This document shows, one piece after another, positions 10,601 through 18,147 of a stretch of 64,000 nt of DNA; the stretch's first letter is position 1, and the number at the start of each line of letters is the position of its first letter. The position numbers and the translations under genes are program-made. The notes below the pieces were generated by a model. The model was not told the DNA's origin, did not search any database, and worked only from the letters and a program-made list of their open reading frames with translations. This stretch comes from Streptococcus sp. F0442 (lineage in GTDB: Bacteria; Bacillota; Bacilli; Lactobacillales; Streptococcaceae): contig NZ_KB373315.1 of NCBI RefSeq assembly GCF_000314795.2, forward strand, positions 308,501-372,500. The letters run 5' to 3'.

Positions 10601-10905
10601 CGGTTAGTGCTTGGACTAGCGGCTGGAGCAACATCTGTAGTAGAAGCCACATCAGAAGTCGCTGCTGCTTCTGCAGAAGTGGCGGGGGCTGCGGTGTCTC
10701 CTTTTTCAGCTGTAGCAGGACTGGCAGTCTCAGCTGTCACAGCTTGCTCAGTAGCGGGTGCCGCTTCAAGGACCGTACTTGGTTCTGTTTGAGGCGCTTC
10801 TAAGCTATCGGCTGATACTTGGCCATGTCCGATAACGGAAAGCAAGACAGCAGCTGAGAGGCTGAGTGTCGTAGTGTACAAATGTTTCTTATATGAAGAC
10901 TTCAT
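7675..10905 (-). CDS. LPXTG-anchored M14-family zinc carboxypeptidase-like surface protein
   Basis: 1076 residues. The N-terminus is a signal peptide (KKHLYTTTLSLSAAVLLSV, then cleavage near VSADS), followed by an Ala/Thr/Pro/Glu-rich low-complexity stretch to about residue 110. The central part carries M14 metallopeptidase hallmarks: NTHADEQPG (zinc HxxE), PNRD, LYDLHGF (third zinc His) and HTIEIPE (catalytic Glu region). The C-terminus has LPQTG, a hydrophobic helix and the charged tail KKKEVE, the sortase A signal. The protein should sit on the cell wall and trim peptides or peptidoglycan; substrate unknown. It is monocistronic, with a cre site over its promoter. Confidence 0.85.
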   Translation of the reverse strand: MKSSYKKHLYTTTLSLSAAVLLSVIGHGQVSADSLEAPQTEPSTVLEAAPATEQAVTAETASPATAEKGDTAAPATSAEAAATSDVASTTDVAPAASPSTNRAATTADQATRLADSTIYLSEKSTIDDKVQEKAQAAGKINWTLDNKPLSEWKTWDMETGTLSKDPFLTITETANGNDLDLHMEVKDLFGEDLSLRSPNNIRRTYRNYIGNHELVGTNADLGVTINKTLVFRPYQDYHTHEEMLAAIEKSKEEAKPDRLVQLETLGKSAQGRDMKMGIVSKDQASIDHYLSSTNPTALTKPSEMLAALKDKTLDYKLPVLVHNTHADEQPGIDIITGLFNTFATKEKVSFNTTDEAGNAKTVTLDIPTLLNKFIFLFDFTENPDGDALNLRALANGLDPNRDASYQTNPEVRTVIQMINKWNPIALYDLHGFVKEFLIEPATPPHDPNFEYDLMSNLMLENAHHMGRAGVANSKYDSYIIPKLDWGDGWDDSFSGYTGVYAVYHGILGHTIEIPESNQESYKAGRNAVLGGIDFLNQDPDRLLEMRLNFYLRGLNKTEDPKAENELVGPNGEIVGRVKNGRPKFFPDYYVIPMSLDKDNDAQEAFNMIDYFKRNGVLVKELKEDIGNYKKGDLVIDMAQAKRGYANHILYKGSNESAWAAMYAELLVNFPDMRGFKAEPVFKDGLFTGKLGEVTTTRATRTSEIDPKAPYYVIANTSASAVKAVNQAIAQGKSVYLTDDGYIVDRDTFASLLPNYAIYGDALYKVPSGPTLKPMKVYSPNYHYNWAGVDAPAHTSLVLEKLGFQIVNTPEEADVVILESNRFDASIFGKKPTLVIGGEAMQKLEKLGVLAGFDAEKLKGGSDYEGLMKAIIDDQDPLTSGYKKNTLFYSNSGNWIEKVPSNFKTLMSIASSDYYIAGWWPKNEVLANKVMAISGELLGQPLFVYAGNPTNRQHPVHFFRWVTNAIFGSKLASLMDYVPAKEPDQVVVPIHNQTTTPQPILTKKDTPKVLLPQKEMTTENGESVQALTYQVGQSFQESPSKAQLPQTGEDTTAHFILSSFLLAVSGGMLLLKKKEVE

Positions 10906-10942
10906 ATAGAAGACCCTCCTTAAAAAGTTATTTTCCTACTCC

Positions 10943-10971
10943 AGTATACCATTTTAGGAAAGCGTTTTCAA
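10943..10971 (-). promoter_or_regulatory. Promoter with overlapping cre site for the surface peptidase
   Basis: On the minus strand TTGAAA (10966-10971) and TATACT (10943-10948) are 17 bases apart. GGAAAGCGTTTTCA at 10957-10970 differs from a canonical cre by one base and covers the -35, so CcpA binding would repress transcription when glucose is plentiful. Confidence 0.75.
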
Positions 10972-10987
10972 CATTTCCCGCAATAAA

Positions 10988-11014
10988 GAAGCCTTTGCAT
11001 TTAGCAAGGGCTTC
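10988..11014 (-). terminator. Terminator of the ArAE-type gene
   Basis: GAAGCCTTTGC / GCAAGGGCTTC stem with ATTTA loop; on the minus strand it is followed by TTTATT, directly after the gene ending at 11020. Confidence 0.7.
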
Positions 11015-11019
11015 TCTGT

Positions 11020-11982
11020 CTATTCTGTCTCCTGATGAAATTGTTGGTAAAAATCAACCTTGACCTGAATGAAGGTTTCTAAATCTCTTAACAATTGGAG
11101 CAAGGTGGCGCGTGTTTCGAATTCTTCCCGGGTCTTGGGCAAGGGCCGTTCGCGGAAGATCGCCAAATACTGAGTGATATCGTTGAGGAGCTCCTGAGCA
11201 GGGTTTTCCTGACTTAACTGTTGCGCAGTCTTCTTGAAAAGTTGAGCCAGGATCATACTTTCACTCGCTGCTAACTGACAGCGGTTGACGTTTTCTGCCA
11301 TATCTCGCAGGATGTCGTTTTGACGCTTGCGCATTTCGAAGTAGTGAATGTGGTAGTTGGTTTGATGAAAAAGGTGGTTGGAATGATCCAGATAGACGAG
11401 ATTTAAAGCGTCCTTTAGGATACTATCCAATTCCTTGATCAAGCGGGCATCGTTGCGACCATCCCCTTTACCAAGTAATTCCGCAAAACGACCAAGGATC
11501 TTTTTCAGTTGGTCTTCGACAACATCATGGTAGTGATCAATCGCAGCCTGATTAGAAGGCATATAGAGATTGGCCAGCAAGGCAAAGCTGGTCCCGATTA
11601 AAAAGAGGGCAAGTTCATTGAGCAAGAGCCCCCAGGAAGTAGACTGCTCAATCAAGAGATGGGTGACGAGGACCGTACTAGGCGTGATGCCGATCTGCCA
11701 TCCCATTAGAAAGGCACAAGGAGCATAGAGAGCGATAAAGATTCCCAGTGCCCAAAGGTTGAATCCAAAAAAGGAAAAAGCGATACTTCCGATCACAAGG
11801 GCCAGCAAGGTCGACATAAAGCGCTGGTAGGCTTGCTTGATCGTACTGCGACGCGTATCAGAGATACTCAAGATGGCAATGACGCCAGCTGAGATAGCAT
11901 AGGTCAAGCCCAGATCATAAGCAAGGGCAGCTGCTAAACAGGTGGCCAAGGTGAGCTTGATGGTTCGTTGAAAAAGAGGCAT
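11020..11982 (-). CDS. Aromatic acid exporter family (ArAE_1/DUF939) membrane protein
   Basis: 320 residues. The first 130 residues are four to five hydrophobic helices (starting LATCLAAALAYDLGLTYAIS) with the ArAE_1 hallmark ISDTRRSTIKQAYQRF. The remaining 180 residues are a soluble, helical, charged domain typical of ArAE_1_C. Homologues are membrane proteins of unsettled substrate. The gene stands alone, divergent from rlmB with promoters packed into the 96-base gap. Confidence 0.8.
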   Translation of the reverse strand: MPLFQRTIKLTLATCLAAALAYDLGLTYAISAGVIAILSISDTRRSTIKQAYQRFMSTLLALVIGSIAFSFFGFNLWALGIFIALYAPCAFLMGWQIGITPSTVLVTHLLIEQSTSWGLLLNELALFLIGTSFALLANLYMPSNQAAIDHYHDVVEDQLKKILGRFAELLGKGDGRNDARLIKELDSILKDALNLVYLDHSNHLFHQTNYHIHYFEMRKRQNDILRDMAENVNRCQLAASESMILAQLFKKTAQQLSQENPAQELLNDITQYLAIFRERPLPKTREEFETRATLLQLLRDLETFIQVKVDFYQQFHQETE

Positions 11983-12027
11983 GGCTTCCTTTCTATTTTG
12001 CTGGTTTCGCTGAGATAGATTTCATTT

Positions 12028-12037
12028 CATTATATCA
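12028..12037 (-). promoter_or_regulatory. Extended -10 promoter of the ArAE-type gene
   Basis: The minus strand reads TGATATAATG, an extended -10 (TGnTATAAT) with no good -35. It overlaps the divergent rlmB promoter region. Confidence 0.6.
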
Positions 12038-12041
12038 TGAA

Positions 12042-12072
12042 TTGGCCTCATCCTCCTTTCTTGTGGTATACT
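12042..12072 (+). promoter_or_regulatory. rlmB promoter giving a probable leaderless transcript
   Basis: TGGTATACT (12064-12072) is an extended -10 whose hexamer ends six bases before the ATG at 12079. TTGGCC at 12042 is a weak -35 with 19-base spacing. Transcription starting seven bases after the -10 would begin at the A of the start codon, and no Shine-Dalgarno is present. Confidence 0.65.
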
Positions 12073-12078
12073 AGTTCT

Positions 12079-12807
12079 ATGGAAAATAACGATATAGTAT
12101 ACGGTGTCCACGCAGTCACCGAGGCTTTACAAGCCAATACAGGCAATAAATTATATATTCAAGAAGACCTCCGAGGGAAAAATGTTGACAAGATCAAGGC
12201 CTTAGCAACTGAGAAAAAAGTGTCGATTTCTTGGACGCCAAAGAAAACCCTGCAGGAAATGACAGAAGGAGCTGTTCACCAAGGCTTCGTTCTTCGCGTG
12301 GCAGCTTTTGCTTACACAGACTTGACAGCGATTCTGAAACAGACAGCCCAAGAGGAGAACCCGCTTTTGTTGATTCTCGATGGCTTGACCGATCCGCACA
12401 ATCTTGGATCTATCTTGCGGACAGCTGATGCGACCAATGTCTCAGGGGTCATCATTCCTAAGCACCGGGCAGTCGGGGTAACACCCGTGGTTTCAAAAAC
12501 TTCTACTGGAGCAGTGGAACACATTCCCATTGCGCGTGTGACCAATCTCAGCCAAACCCTAGATAAGTTAAAGGAAGAGGGCTTCTGGATCTTTGGAACC
12601 GACATGAACGGCACGCCATCTCATCAGTGGAATACGGCTGGTAAGTTGGCTTTGATCATTGGTAATGAAGGAAAAGGGATCTCAACCAATATCAAAAAGC
12701 AAGTCGATGAGATGATCACCATTCCTATGAATGGCCATGTTCAAAGCCTCAATGCCAGTGTGGCAGCAGCCATCCTCATGTATGAGGTCTTTCGCAACCG
12801 ACTATAA
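12079..12807 (+). CDS. rlmB: 23S rRNA (guanosine-2'-O)-methyltransferase (TrmH/SpoU family)
   Basis: Methylates the 2'-O of a 23S rRNA guanosine using SAM. From ATG 12079 it has 242 residues: an N-terminal SpoU substrate-binding domain (starts MENNDIVYGVHAVTEAL) and a C-terminal SPOUT knot with DPHNLGSILRTA, IIGNEGKGI and SLNASVAAAILMYE, the three family motifs. The longer open frame from 12037 would run through the promoter and lacks homology, so it is rejected. rae1 and degV follow closely and likely form one operon. Confidence 0.92.
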   Translation: MENNDIVYGVHAVTEALQANTGNKLYIQEDLRGKNVDKIKALATEKKVSISWTPKKTLQEMTEGAVHQGFVLRVAAFAYTDLTAILKQTAQEENPLLLILDGLTDPHNLGSILRTADATNVSGVIIPKHRAVGVTPVVSKTSTGAVEHIPIARVTNLSQTLDKLKEEGFWIFGTDMNGTPSHQWNTAGKLALIIGNEGKGISTNIKKQVDEMITIPMNGHVQSLNASVAAAILMYEVFRNRL

Positions 12808-12826
12808 ATAGTAGAAAGGCAATGAT

Positions 12827-13342
12827 ATGAAACGAAAAATCTTATTGGTTGACGGCTACAATATGATTGCCTTCTGGCAGGAGACCCGCCAGCTCTTTCA
12901 AAAAAGTGAGCTCGATGCGGCGCGCAACATCCTCCTGCAAAAACTGAGCCATTATGCTAGCTTTGAAGGGATCGAAGTCATCTGTGTCTTTGATGCCCAG
13001 TATATGCCAGGAGTGCGGCAGACCTACGATGAGTTCAATGTTCAGGTGGTCTTTACCGGTGAGGATGAGACGGCAGACGACTATATCGAGCGCTTGGCGG
13101 CAGAGCTCAATACGCCCCTCCACCAGGTATCCGTCGCGACCAGTGACTTACATGAACAATGGACTGTCTTTGCTCAAGGAGCCCTTCGGGTATCCGCGAG
13201 AGAGTTAGAGAAACGAGTCGCAGTCGTCAAAGGAAGCCTCAATCAGGCGCAGCGAGTGGTCAATGATCAAAAACCACCCATGCGACCGCTTGATCACCAA
13301 GTATTGCGACAATTACAAGAAATGATGGGAGACAAGAAATGA
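12827..13342 (+). CDS. rae1: NYN-domain ribosome-associated endoribonuclease (YacP/Rae1)
   Basis: 171 residues, one NYN/PIN-like domain. The N-terminal [12 protein letters not shown] and central [14 protein letters not shown] carry the acidic catalytic residues; [11 protein letters not shown] completes the active site. In Bacillus Rae1 cleaves mRNA in the ribosomal A site. The position after rlmB is conserved in Firmicutes. Its stop overlaps the next ATG by four bases. Confidence 0.85.
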   Translation: MKRKILLVDGYNMIAFWQETRQLFQKSELDAARNILLQKLSHYASFEGIEVICVFDAQYMPGVRQTYDEFNVQVVFTGEDETADDYIERLAAELNTPLHQVSVATSDLHEQWTVFAQGALRVSARELEKRVAVVKGSLNQAQRVVNDQKPPMRPLDHQVLRQLQEMMGDKK

Positions 13343-14202
13343 CATTTGCTATTTTAACAGATTCGACAGCAGATTTGGACCAAAACTGGGCCAAGGAACA
13401 CCAGGTGACCATTCTTGGTTTGACCATTGAGTTAGATGGGACGGTTTACCAGACAGTAGGAGAAGGTCAATTGACCAGCCCTGAGCTTTTAGAAGCCATG
13501 AAAAATGGGGCCAAGCCGACAACCAGTCAGGTCAATGTGGGCCAATTCCAGGAGACCTTTAAGCACTTTGCAAAAGAAGGAAAAGCTGTACTTTATGTAG
13601 CCTTTTCATCGGTCTTATCTGGGACCTATCAGAGTGCAGTCATGGCACGAGACCTGGTTTTAGAAGACTACCCGGAAGCCGTGATCGAGATTGTCGATCC
13701 GAAGGCTGCTGGGATTGGAGAGGGCTACCTGGTCATGCGGGCAGTAGCAGCGCGCGATGCGGGTCGCTCATTAGCAGAAGCCAAAGAAGAGATCATGGCT
13801 TTAGCTCCAAAACTGCGGACCTATTTCCTTGTCGATGATCTCTACCACCTCATGCGTGGCGGTCGTCTTTCTAAGAGTGCTGCGATCATGGGAAGTCTAG
13901 CCAGCATCAAGCCTATTCTCTGGATTGATGCAGAAGGGAAATTAGTCCCCATTACGAAAGTTCGTGGACGCAAAAAAGCCGTCCGAGAATTACTGGAGCT
14001 GATCAAAACCGATATCGGTGGAAGCACAGCCTTGGTCTCTTATACAAACGATCTAGAAGGAGCTGAAGCGTTGAAGGCAGAAATGCTTGCGCTTGAAGGC
14101 GTCGATGAAGTCCTCGTGATGCCCCTTGGACCAGTCATCTCTGCACATGTCGGCCCGAATGCCTTGATCGGATTTGTCATAGGAAAAGAAAATCGCAAAT
14201 AA
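13339..14202 (+). CDS. DegV-family fatty-acid-binding protein
   Basis: 287 residues starting with the family signature [11 protein letters not shown] and containing [13 protein letters not shown] and the fatty-acid pocket motif [12 protein letters not shown]. DegV proteins (FakB type) hold a fatty acid for phosphorylation by FakA and feed phospholipid synthesis. Whether this paralogue acts as FakB is an inference; no fakA is in the window. Four-base ATGA overlap with rae1 indicates coupling. Confidence 0.88.
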   Translation: MTFAILTDSTADLDQNWAKEHQVTILGLTIELDGTVYQTVGEGQLTSPELLEAMKNGAKPTTSQVNVGQFQETFKHFAKEGKAVLYVAFSSVLSGTYQSAVMARDLVLEDYPEAVIEIVDPKAAGIGEGYLVMRAVAARDAGRSLAEAKEEIMALAPKLRTYFLVDDLYHLMRGGRLSKSAAIMGSLASIKPILWIDAEGKLVPITKVRGRKKAVRELLELIKTDIGGSTALVSYTNDLEGAEALKAEMLALEGVDEVLVMPLGPVISAHVGPNALIGFVIGKENRK

Positions 14203-14215
14203 TTTTCCAAATCGG

Positions 14216-14245
14216 TTGACTTTTATCTTAGAATTTTGATACAAT
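14216..14245 (+). promoter_or_regulatory. rplM-rpsI promoter
   Basis: TTGACT (14216-14221) and TACAAT (14240-14245) with 18-base spacing; start expected near 14252, at the head of the L13 leader. Confidence 0.8.
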
Positions 14246-14251
14246 AGTAGG

Positions 14252-14335
14252 CGGTATTGTTTACCCCATTTGTAAGGCCCCGGAACCTTTCAAATAACTT
14301 GCGGACCGGAACATCCGCCCTGTAAACAAAAACGA
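14252..14335 (+). ncRNA. L13 ribosomal-protein leader
   Basis: The 5' UTR begins with a strand TTGTTTAC that pairs with GTAAACAA at its end (14321-14329), enclosing GGCCCCGGAACC and GCGGACCGGAACATCCGC. This is the layout of the Firmicutes L13 leader, thought to bind L13 and repress rplM-rpsI when free protein is in excess. Confidence 0.75.
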
Positions 14336-14355
14336 TATTCATAATAGGAGAAATC

Positions 14356-14802
14356 ATGAACAAAACTACATTCATGGCTAAACCAGGCCAAGTAGAACGC
14401 AAATGGTACGTTGTTGACGCAACTGATGTACCTCTTGGACGCCTTTCAGCAGTTGTTGCAAGCGTGCTTCGCGGAAAAAACAAACCAACATTCACACCTC
14501 ACACTGATACAGGTGACTTCGTAATCGTTATCAATGCTGAAAAAGTTAAATTGACTGGTAAAAAAGCAACTGATAAGATCTACTACACTCACTCAAACCA
14601 CCCAGGTGGATTGAAATCAATCTCTGCTGGTGAACTTCGTTCTAAAAATGCAGTTCGTTTGATTGAGAAATCAGTTAAAGGTATGCTTCCACACAATACT
14701 CTTGGCCGCGCTCAAGGTATGAAATTGAAAGTATTCGTTGGAGCTGAGCACACTCACGCTGCACAACAACCAGAAGTTCTTGATATTTCAGGACTTATCT
14801 AA
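14356..14802 (+). CDS. rplM: 50S ribosomal protein L13
   Basis: 148 residues with the family run [16 protein letters not shown] and [22 protein letters not shown] precedes the ATG. Forms the universal rplM-rpsI operon under the leader above. Confidence 0.98.
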   Translation: MNKTTFMAKPGQVERKWYVVDATDVPLGRLSAVVASVLRGKNKPTFTPHTDTGDFVIVINAEKVKLTGKKATDKIYYTHSNHPGGLKSISAGELRSKNAVRLIEKSVKGMLPHNTLGRAQGMKLKVFVGAEHTHAAQQPEVLDISGLI

Positions 14803-14820
14803 GGAAAGGAACAATAAAGT

Positions 14821-15213
14821 ATGTCACAAGCACAATATGCAGGTACTGGACGTCGTAAAAACGCTGTTGCACGCGTTCGCCTTGTTCCAGGAACTGGTAA
14901 AATCACTGTTAACAAAAAAGATGTTGAAGAGTACATCCCACACGCTGACCTTCGTCTTGTAATCAACCAACCATTCGCAGTTACTTCAACTGCAGGTTCA
15001 TACGACGTTTTCGTTAACGTTGTAGGTGGTGGTTACGCTGGTCAAGCAGGAGCTATCCGTCACGGTATCGCTCGTGCCCTTCTTCAAGTAGACCCAGACT
15101 TCCGCGATTCATTGAAACGCGCAGGACTTCTTACACGTGACTCACGTAAAGTTGAGCGTAAGAAACCAGGTCTTAAGAAAGCTCGTAAAGCATCACAATT
15201 CTCAAAACGTTAA
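14821..15213 (+). CDS. rpsI: 30S ribosomal protein S9
   Basis: 130 residues with [21 protein letters not shown] at the N-terminus and the conserved basic C-terminus [15 protein letters not shown] that reaches the P-site tRNA. The gene is intact. Its 3' end is the attachment site for the accessory region: the last 51 bases recur several times downstream. Confidence 0.98.
   Translation: MSQAQYAGTGRRKNAVARVRLVPGTGKITVNKKDVEEYIPHADLRLVINQPFAVTSTAGSYDVFVNVVGGGYAGQAGAIRHGIARALLQVDPDFRDSLKRAGLLTRDSRKVERKKPGLKKARKASQFSKR
15163..15213 (+). repeat. rpsI 3' tail, native copy (attachment-site repeat 1)
   Basis: Encodes [20 protein letters not shown]. Recognisable copies start at 17203, 22453, 25122, 28276, 29931 and (degraded) 32104. 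Tyrosine integrases often target conserved gene 3' ends and restore the coding tail, so this is the likely attB-derived left site. Confidence 0.8.
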
Positions 15214-15238
15214 TCAATACGATTATATCAACGTTTAC

Positions 15239-15274
15239 AGACATTCAAGAATTATTTCTTGGATGTCTTTTTTG
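15239..15274 (+). terminator. rpsI operon terminator
   Basis: AGACATTCAAGAA pairs with TTCTTGGATGTCT (one mismatch) and is followed by a T-run. Near copies at 25353 and 30160 show that this native flank was duplicated with the cassette ends. Confidence 0.9.
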
Positions 15275-15290
15275 TTTCAAAAAATCAAAG

Positions 15291-15321
15291 TTCACCCCAA
15301 AATTCACCCCATATTCACCCC
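15291..15321. repeat. Three TTCACCCC direct repeats beside the integrase remnant
   Basis: TTCACCCC occurs at 15291, 15303 and 15314, spaced 12 and 11 bases, between the att tail and the integrase stop. One more copy is at 22561, just after another tail. Short direct repeats in this position are typical integrase arm-binding sites; that function is inferred. Confidence 0.5.
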
Positions 15322-15322
15322 A

Positions 15323-15544
15323 TCAATTTTTTAAACTACGAAAAGCAATATCACCTACAGTCTGATTGACTTTATCTTTGATATTAACGTAAGTTTTTGT
15401 AATCTCTTTATCACTATGAGTAAGAGCTTCTGAGAAGGCTTCAAGAGAAACACCTGCTTGTTTAGCAAGAGTAGCACCAGTATGTCTTAGTTTGTGTGGT
15501 GATGCTGGTGCTAATTCGGGATGTCTTCGTCTGACTGATTTCAT
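15323..15544 (-). pseudogene. Tyrosine recombinase (integrase) C-terminal remnant
   Basis: The frame encodes about 73 residues with SPHKLRHTGATLAKQAG (HxxR box II), LTHSDKEITKTYVN (second His and the nucleophile Tyr) and then a normal C-terminus. Box I with the first catalytic Arg and the whole N-terminal arm/core-binding domains are missing, so it is inactive alone. It points at the rpsI 3' end, exactly where an integrase of an rpsI-targeting element should lie. Confidence 0.85.
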
Positions 15545-15788
15545 CTTGATAAAACTTAAAATTTTTCTAATTATAACGAAGCATAGTCAAAAAGCTATGA
15601 CCTCTATATTCACAAAAAAATCCAGACCAATACTAGTCCAGATTTCTTGTCTATTAAACATTCTTTTCAAAGAATGGAAGAACGGCTGTAACGGCTTTGT
15701 CAACGCAATTATTTAACTGTGAGAATCCGACGCACATAAATTTTAAATGGCGTCTCAGTCACATTTAAATTTATGAGACGCTTAGACG
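15545..15788. other. Noncoding remnant region with hairpins
   Basis: No gene is supported. Two dyads are visible: AAATCCAGAC / GTCCAGATTT near 15617-15645, and GCGTCTCA / TGAGACGC at 15750-15781, the latter just beyond the end of the minus-strand gene and possibly its terminator. Confidence 0.5.
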
Positions 15789-16397
15789 TTAGGCTTTCAA
15801 TTTGTCAAATTTTGCTTTGACATTTGCCTTGAATTCTTCAAGTTTAGCCTTGCGTTCGGCTTTACGTTCAGCCTTCATTTGTGCACGTGCCTGGTTGTAG
15901 AGGTCTTCTTGGACTTGCAGAGCTGCTTCGATTTCGGCTACGACGGTTGCTACATCCCAACGCACGATTTGGGTGTCGTACTTGGTGAAGTAAGCATCGA
16001 TGACTGCTTCGTTGTTTTCTTGCACCAAGGCGACAACGGCTGTTTCGCCGTCGATCAATTTTTGAGACACAACGTCAATCAAGCCAGCTTCTGCCGTATC
16101 AACGGTATCACCAGCAGCCAAACCATAGAGGCTGCCAATACCATAACCAAACAAGACGCCGATAGGACCACCCAAAAGCCCGATAACTGCACCGAGCAAG
16201 CCACCTTCTAGGGTTGCATCCGTCGTTGAATCTTCAAAGTCATAGCGTTCTTTTTCAACGATGTGACCGTTTTCATTTTTGACCAAGGCGATTTGAGCAA
16301 CCTTGGTCGTCTGAGTTTGGCGGAAAGCCTTCAAATCCGCAAAGGACTGATAAGCTTCGCTTTCAGTGTTAAAGACTGAAACTACTAGGTTTTCCAT
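15789..16397 (-). CDS. DUF1269-type membrane-associated protein
   Basis: 202 residues. It starts MENLVVSVFNTESEAYQSF, has a glycine-rich hydrophobic hairpin in the middle (GGLLGAVIGLLGGPIGVLFG, about residues 84-103) that could insert in a membrane, and ends in a basic coiled-coil tail rich in Ala/Lys/Glu. This resembles DUF1269 proteins of unknown function. SD AGAGGT precedes the ATG on the minus strand. A broken TetR gene lies upstream on the same strand and may once have controlled it. Confidence 0.7.
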   Translation of the reverse strand: MENLVVSVFNTESEAYQSFADLKAFRQTQTTKVAQIALVKNENGHIVEKERYDFEDSTTDATLEGGLLGAVIGLLGGPIGVLFGYGIGSLYGLAAGDTVDTAEAGLIDVVSQKLIDGETAVVALVQENNEAVIDAYFTKYDTQIVRWDVATVVAEIEAALQVQEDLYNQARAQMKAERKAERKAKLEEFKANVKAKFDKLKA

Positions 16398-16463
16398 AGT
16401 TAGTACCTCTTTTCTAAATATATACGTTCATTATAATACAGTTTCAATCACTTTTCAATCATT

Positions 16464-16754
16464 TTAGTGCGACATTTTAATTGATATGTCGCGTTTATCA
16501 GCGTCAAAGAACAGTTTCAGGCAGCGGTATATCTTTGCCATATCCCAGCCCAGACACTCTGGCGACTCTGAGTGATTATCAAGAAAGGCGTCCAGCAACA
16601 TCTTAAAGCCTCCCGTGCAAAAAGTAAATAAATAGTGTTTTTCCTGTATGCCTGTCACACGGCTAAAAGACCGCTTGACCAAATCTTCCAGAAAATTATA
16701 GCAGATATTATGTACCAGCTCTGTGTAGCGAGTCTGATGAGCGTGCCGAATCAC
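16464..16754 (-). pseudogene. TetR-family regulator, C-terminal fragment
   Basis: The 96-residue frame resembles the ligand-binding part of streptococcal TetR proteins (FTFCTGGFKMLLDAFLD, then a W and a short tail). The DNA-binding N-terminus is absent and upstream minus-strand frames are closed by stops, so it is a remnant. It sits upstream of the DUF1269-type gene. Confidence 0.6.
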
Positions 16755-16849
16755 ATCGACACTTTTATAGAATCTGCCAACTGTTTCCTTATGGTCGAAT
16801 TCTTGAAAGAAGTCGCTTTATTCGTCGGTCAAGACAATTAATTTGGCTG

Positions 16850-17228
16850 GTGCAACTGATTCGCCAAGCTATGAACAAGCAATTATTACCTTTTGAAAGC
16901 AAAAATGGCAATTATGAAGGTGAAGCTACTCAGGTCTTAGTTCTTCTATCCAATTACTATGCAGACAAAAAACTATTTGATGAAAATACAGATGAATATG
17001 GAAATATCTTGATTTTAAAGGATTCATCCATCATTTCTAAATTATCGGCTATCCCAGATTTATTAAAAAGGGGATCTAGTAGGTAACAATAATATCGAAT
17101 ATATCAAAGTACGCAATATTAGGATTTCTTCAGAGGTTGAGTTAGAGTCAGATGTTGATGGGGATAAGTCGGATAATCTGCCAATAGATATAAAAATACT
17201 AGAAAACAGGCTTGAAAAAGGCTCGTAA
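16850..17228 (+). pseudogene. Unknown gene, 5'-truncated and frameshifted, running into an rpsI tail
   Basis: The first frame (16850-17086) gives about 78 residues including FESKNGNYEGEATQVLVLLS. A one-base indel in the AAAAAGGGG run near 17068 would join it to a second frame (GNNNIEYIKVRNIRISSEVE) that ends at a stop inside the rpsI-tail copy at 17226. I do not recognise the family. There is no clear start or Shine-Dalgarno, so the 5' end is probably lost. Confidence 0.5.
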
Positions 17229-17253
17229 AGCTAGCCAGTTCTCTAAACGTTAA
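17203..17253 (+). repeat. rpsI 3' tail, copy 2
   Basis: Reads [19 protein letters not shown] in the rpsI frame. It differs from the native tail mostly at synonymous positions (for example GCT AGC CAG for GCA TCA CAA), so it looks like the 3' end of another strain's or species' rpsI brought in by an element. Confidence 0.8.
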
Positions 17254-17282
17254 TTCGTTGCTGGACAGCAGAATACAAACGA

Positions 17283-17313
17283 AAACACTTTGCATCTTGC
17301 AAGGTGTTTTTTT
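17283..17313 (+). terminator. Terminator after rpsI tail copy 2
   Basis: AAACACTTTGC / GCAAGGTGTTT stem and T-run; it looks like the native terminator of a foreign rpsI. After it comes a GCGACTTTAGTCGC dyad (17351-17364) shared with 25264. Confidence 0.75.
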
Positions 17314-17385
17314 CTATGAGAACTGGCGGTGCGCAATTAGGATAGCTCTAGCGACTTTAGTCGCATAGAGATATGCTATGCACAG

Positions 17386-17967
17386 TTGCCTCAAGAAAAC
17401 AATGCTTCTTGGTCCACCCTGTTAGACAAGCTTCAAAACCAAGGAATCCAACAGATTTCTCTTGTAGTTACAGATGGCTTTAAGGGGCTTGAGCAGATTA
17501 TCAGTCAGGCTCACCCATTAGCTAAACAACAATGTTGCTTAATTCATATTAGTCGAAATCTAGCTAGTAAAGTGAAACGAGCAGATAGAGCGGTTATTCT
17601 GGGGCAATTTATAATGATTTATCGTGCTGAAAATTTAGAAATGGCAGGACAAGCTTTAGAGGACTTTCTCGCCGAATGGAAACCAAAGTATAGGAAAGTC
17701 ATGGAAAGTCTGGAGAAGACGGATAATCTTTTAACTTTTTATCAGTTTCCCTACCAGATTTGGCACAGCATGTATTCGACAAACCTCATTGAGTCTCTTA
17801 ACAAAGAAATCAAACATCAAACGAAAAAGAAGGTTCTTTTTCCTAATGAGGAGGCTCTGGAACGTTACTTAGTTACGTTGTTTGAAGATTATAATTTCAA
17901 GCAAAGTCAACGAATCCATAAAGGGTTTGGTCAATGTTCTGATACACTTGAAAGCTTATTTAATTAA
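17386..17967 (+). mobile_element. IS256-family transposase fragment
   Basis: 193 residues match the C-terminal half of mutator-type transposases: VVTDGFKGLEQII (DDE Asp region), CCLIHISRNL and STNLIESLNKEIK with the final Glu. The N-terminal half is missing and the left end is cut near 17378, so it is dead. GTGTTTACACATAATT at about 17990 resembles an IS256 right terminal repeat. Confidence 0.85.
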
Positions 17968-18097
17968 CACTCCGTAACTCTACTTAAGTGTTTACACATA
18001 ATTATTTACAGTATCAAAAAATAAAGTATATTGTTTTCATCATAATATAATTAAATATCAGTATAGAGAATTTTATCTATATATCAGATATCAGCAA

Positions 18098-18126
18098 TTG
18101 CTTTTGCTGTCATTTTTCGCTACAAT
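18098..18126 (+). promoter_or_regulatory. Promoter of the DUF6110/P-type ATPase operon
   Basis: TTGCTT (18098-18103) and TACAAT (18121-18126) with 17-base spacing. A dyad CAGCAATTGCTTTTGCTG covers the -35 and could be an operator. Confidence 0.65.
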
Positions 18127-18147
18127 AGTTACAAGGAGGAAATAAAC

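Noticed and set aside
10186..10803. Long plus-strand open frame opposite the M14 gene
   Set aside because: It is the antisense of the Ala/Thr-rich N-terminal region of the peptidase; composition explains it and there is no ribosome site or family match.
12037..12078. Upstream start for rlmB
   Set aside because: The extra 14 residues would cover the -10 promoter and have no similarity to the family; no ribosome site either.
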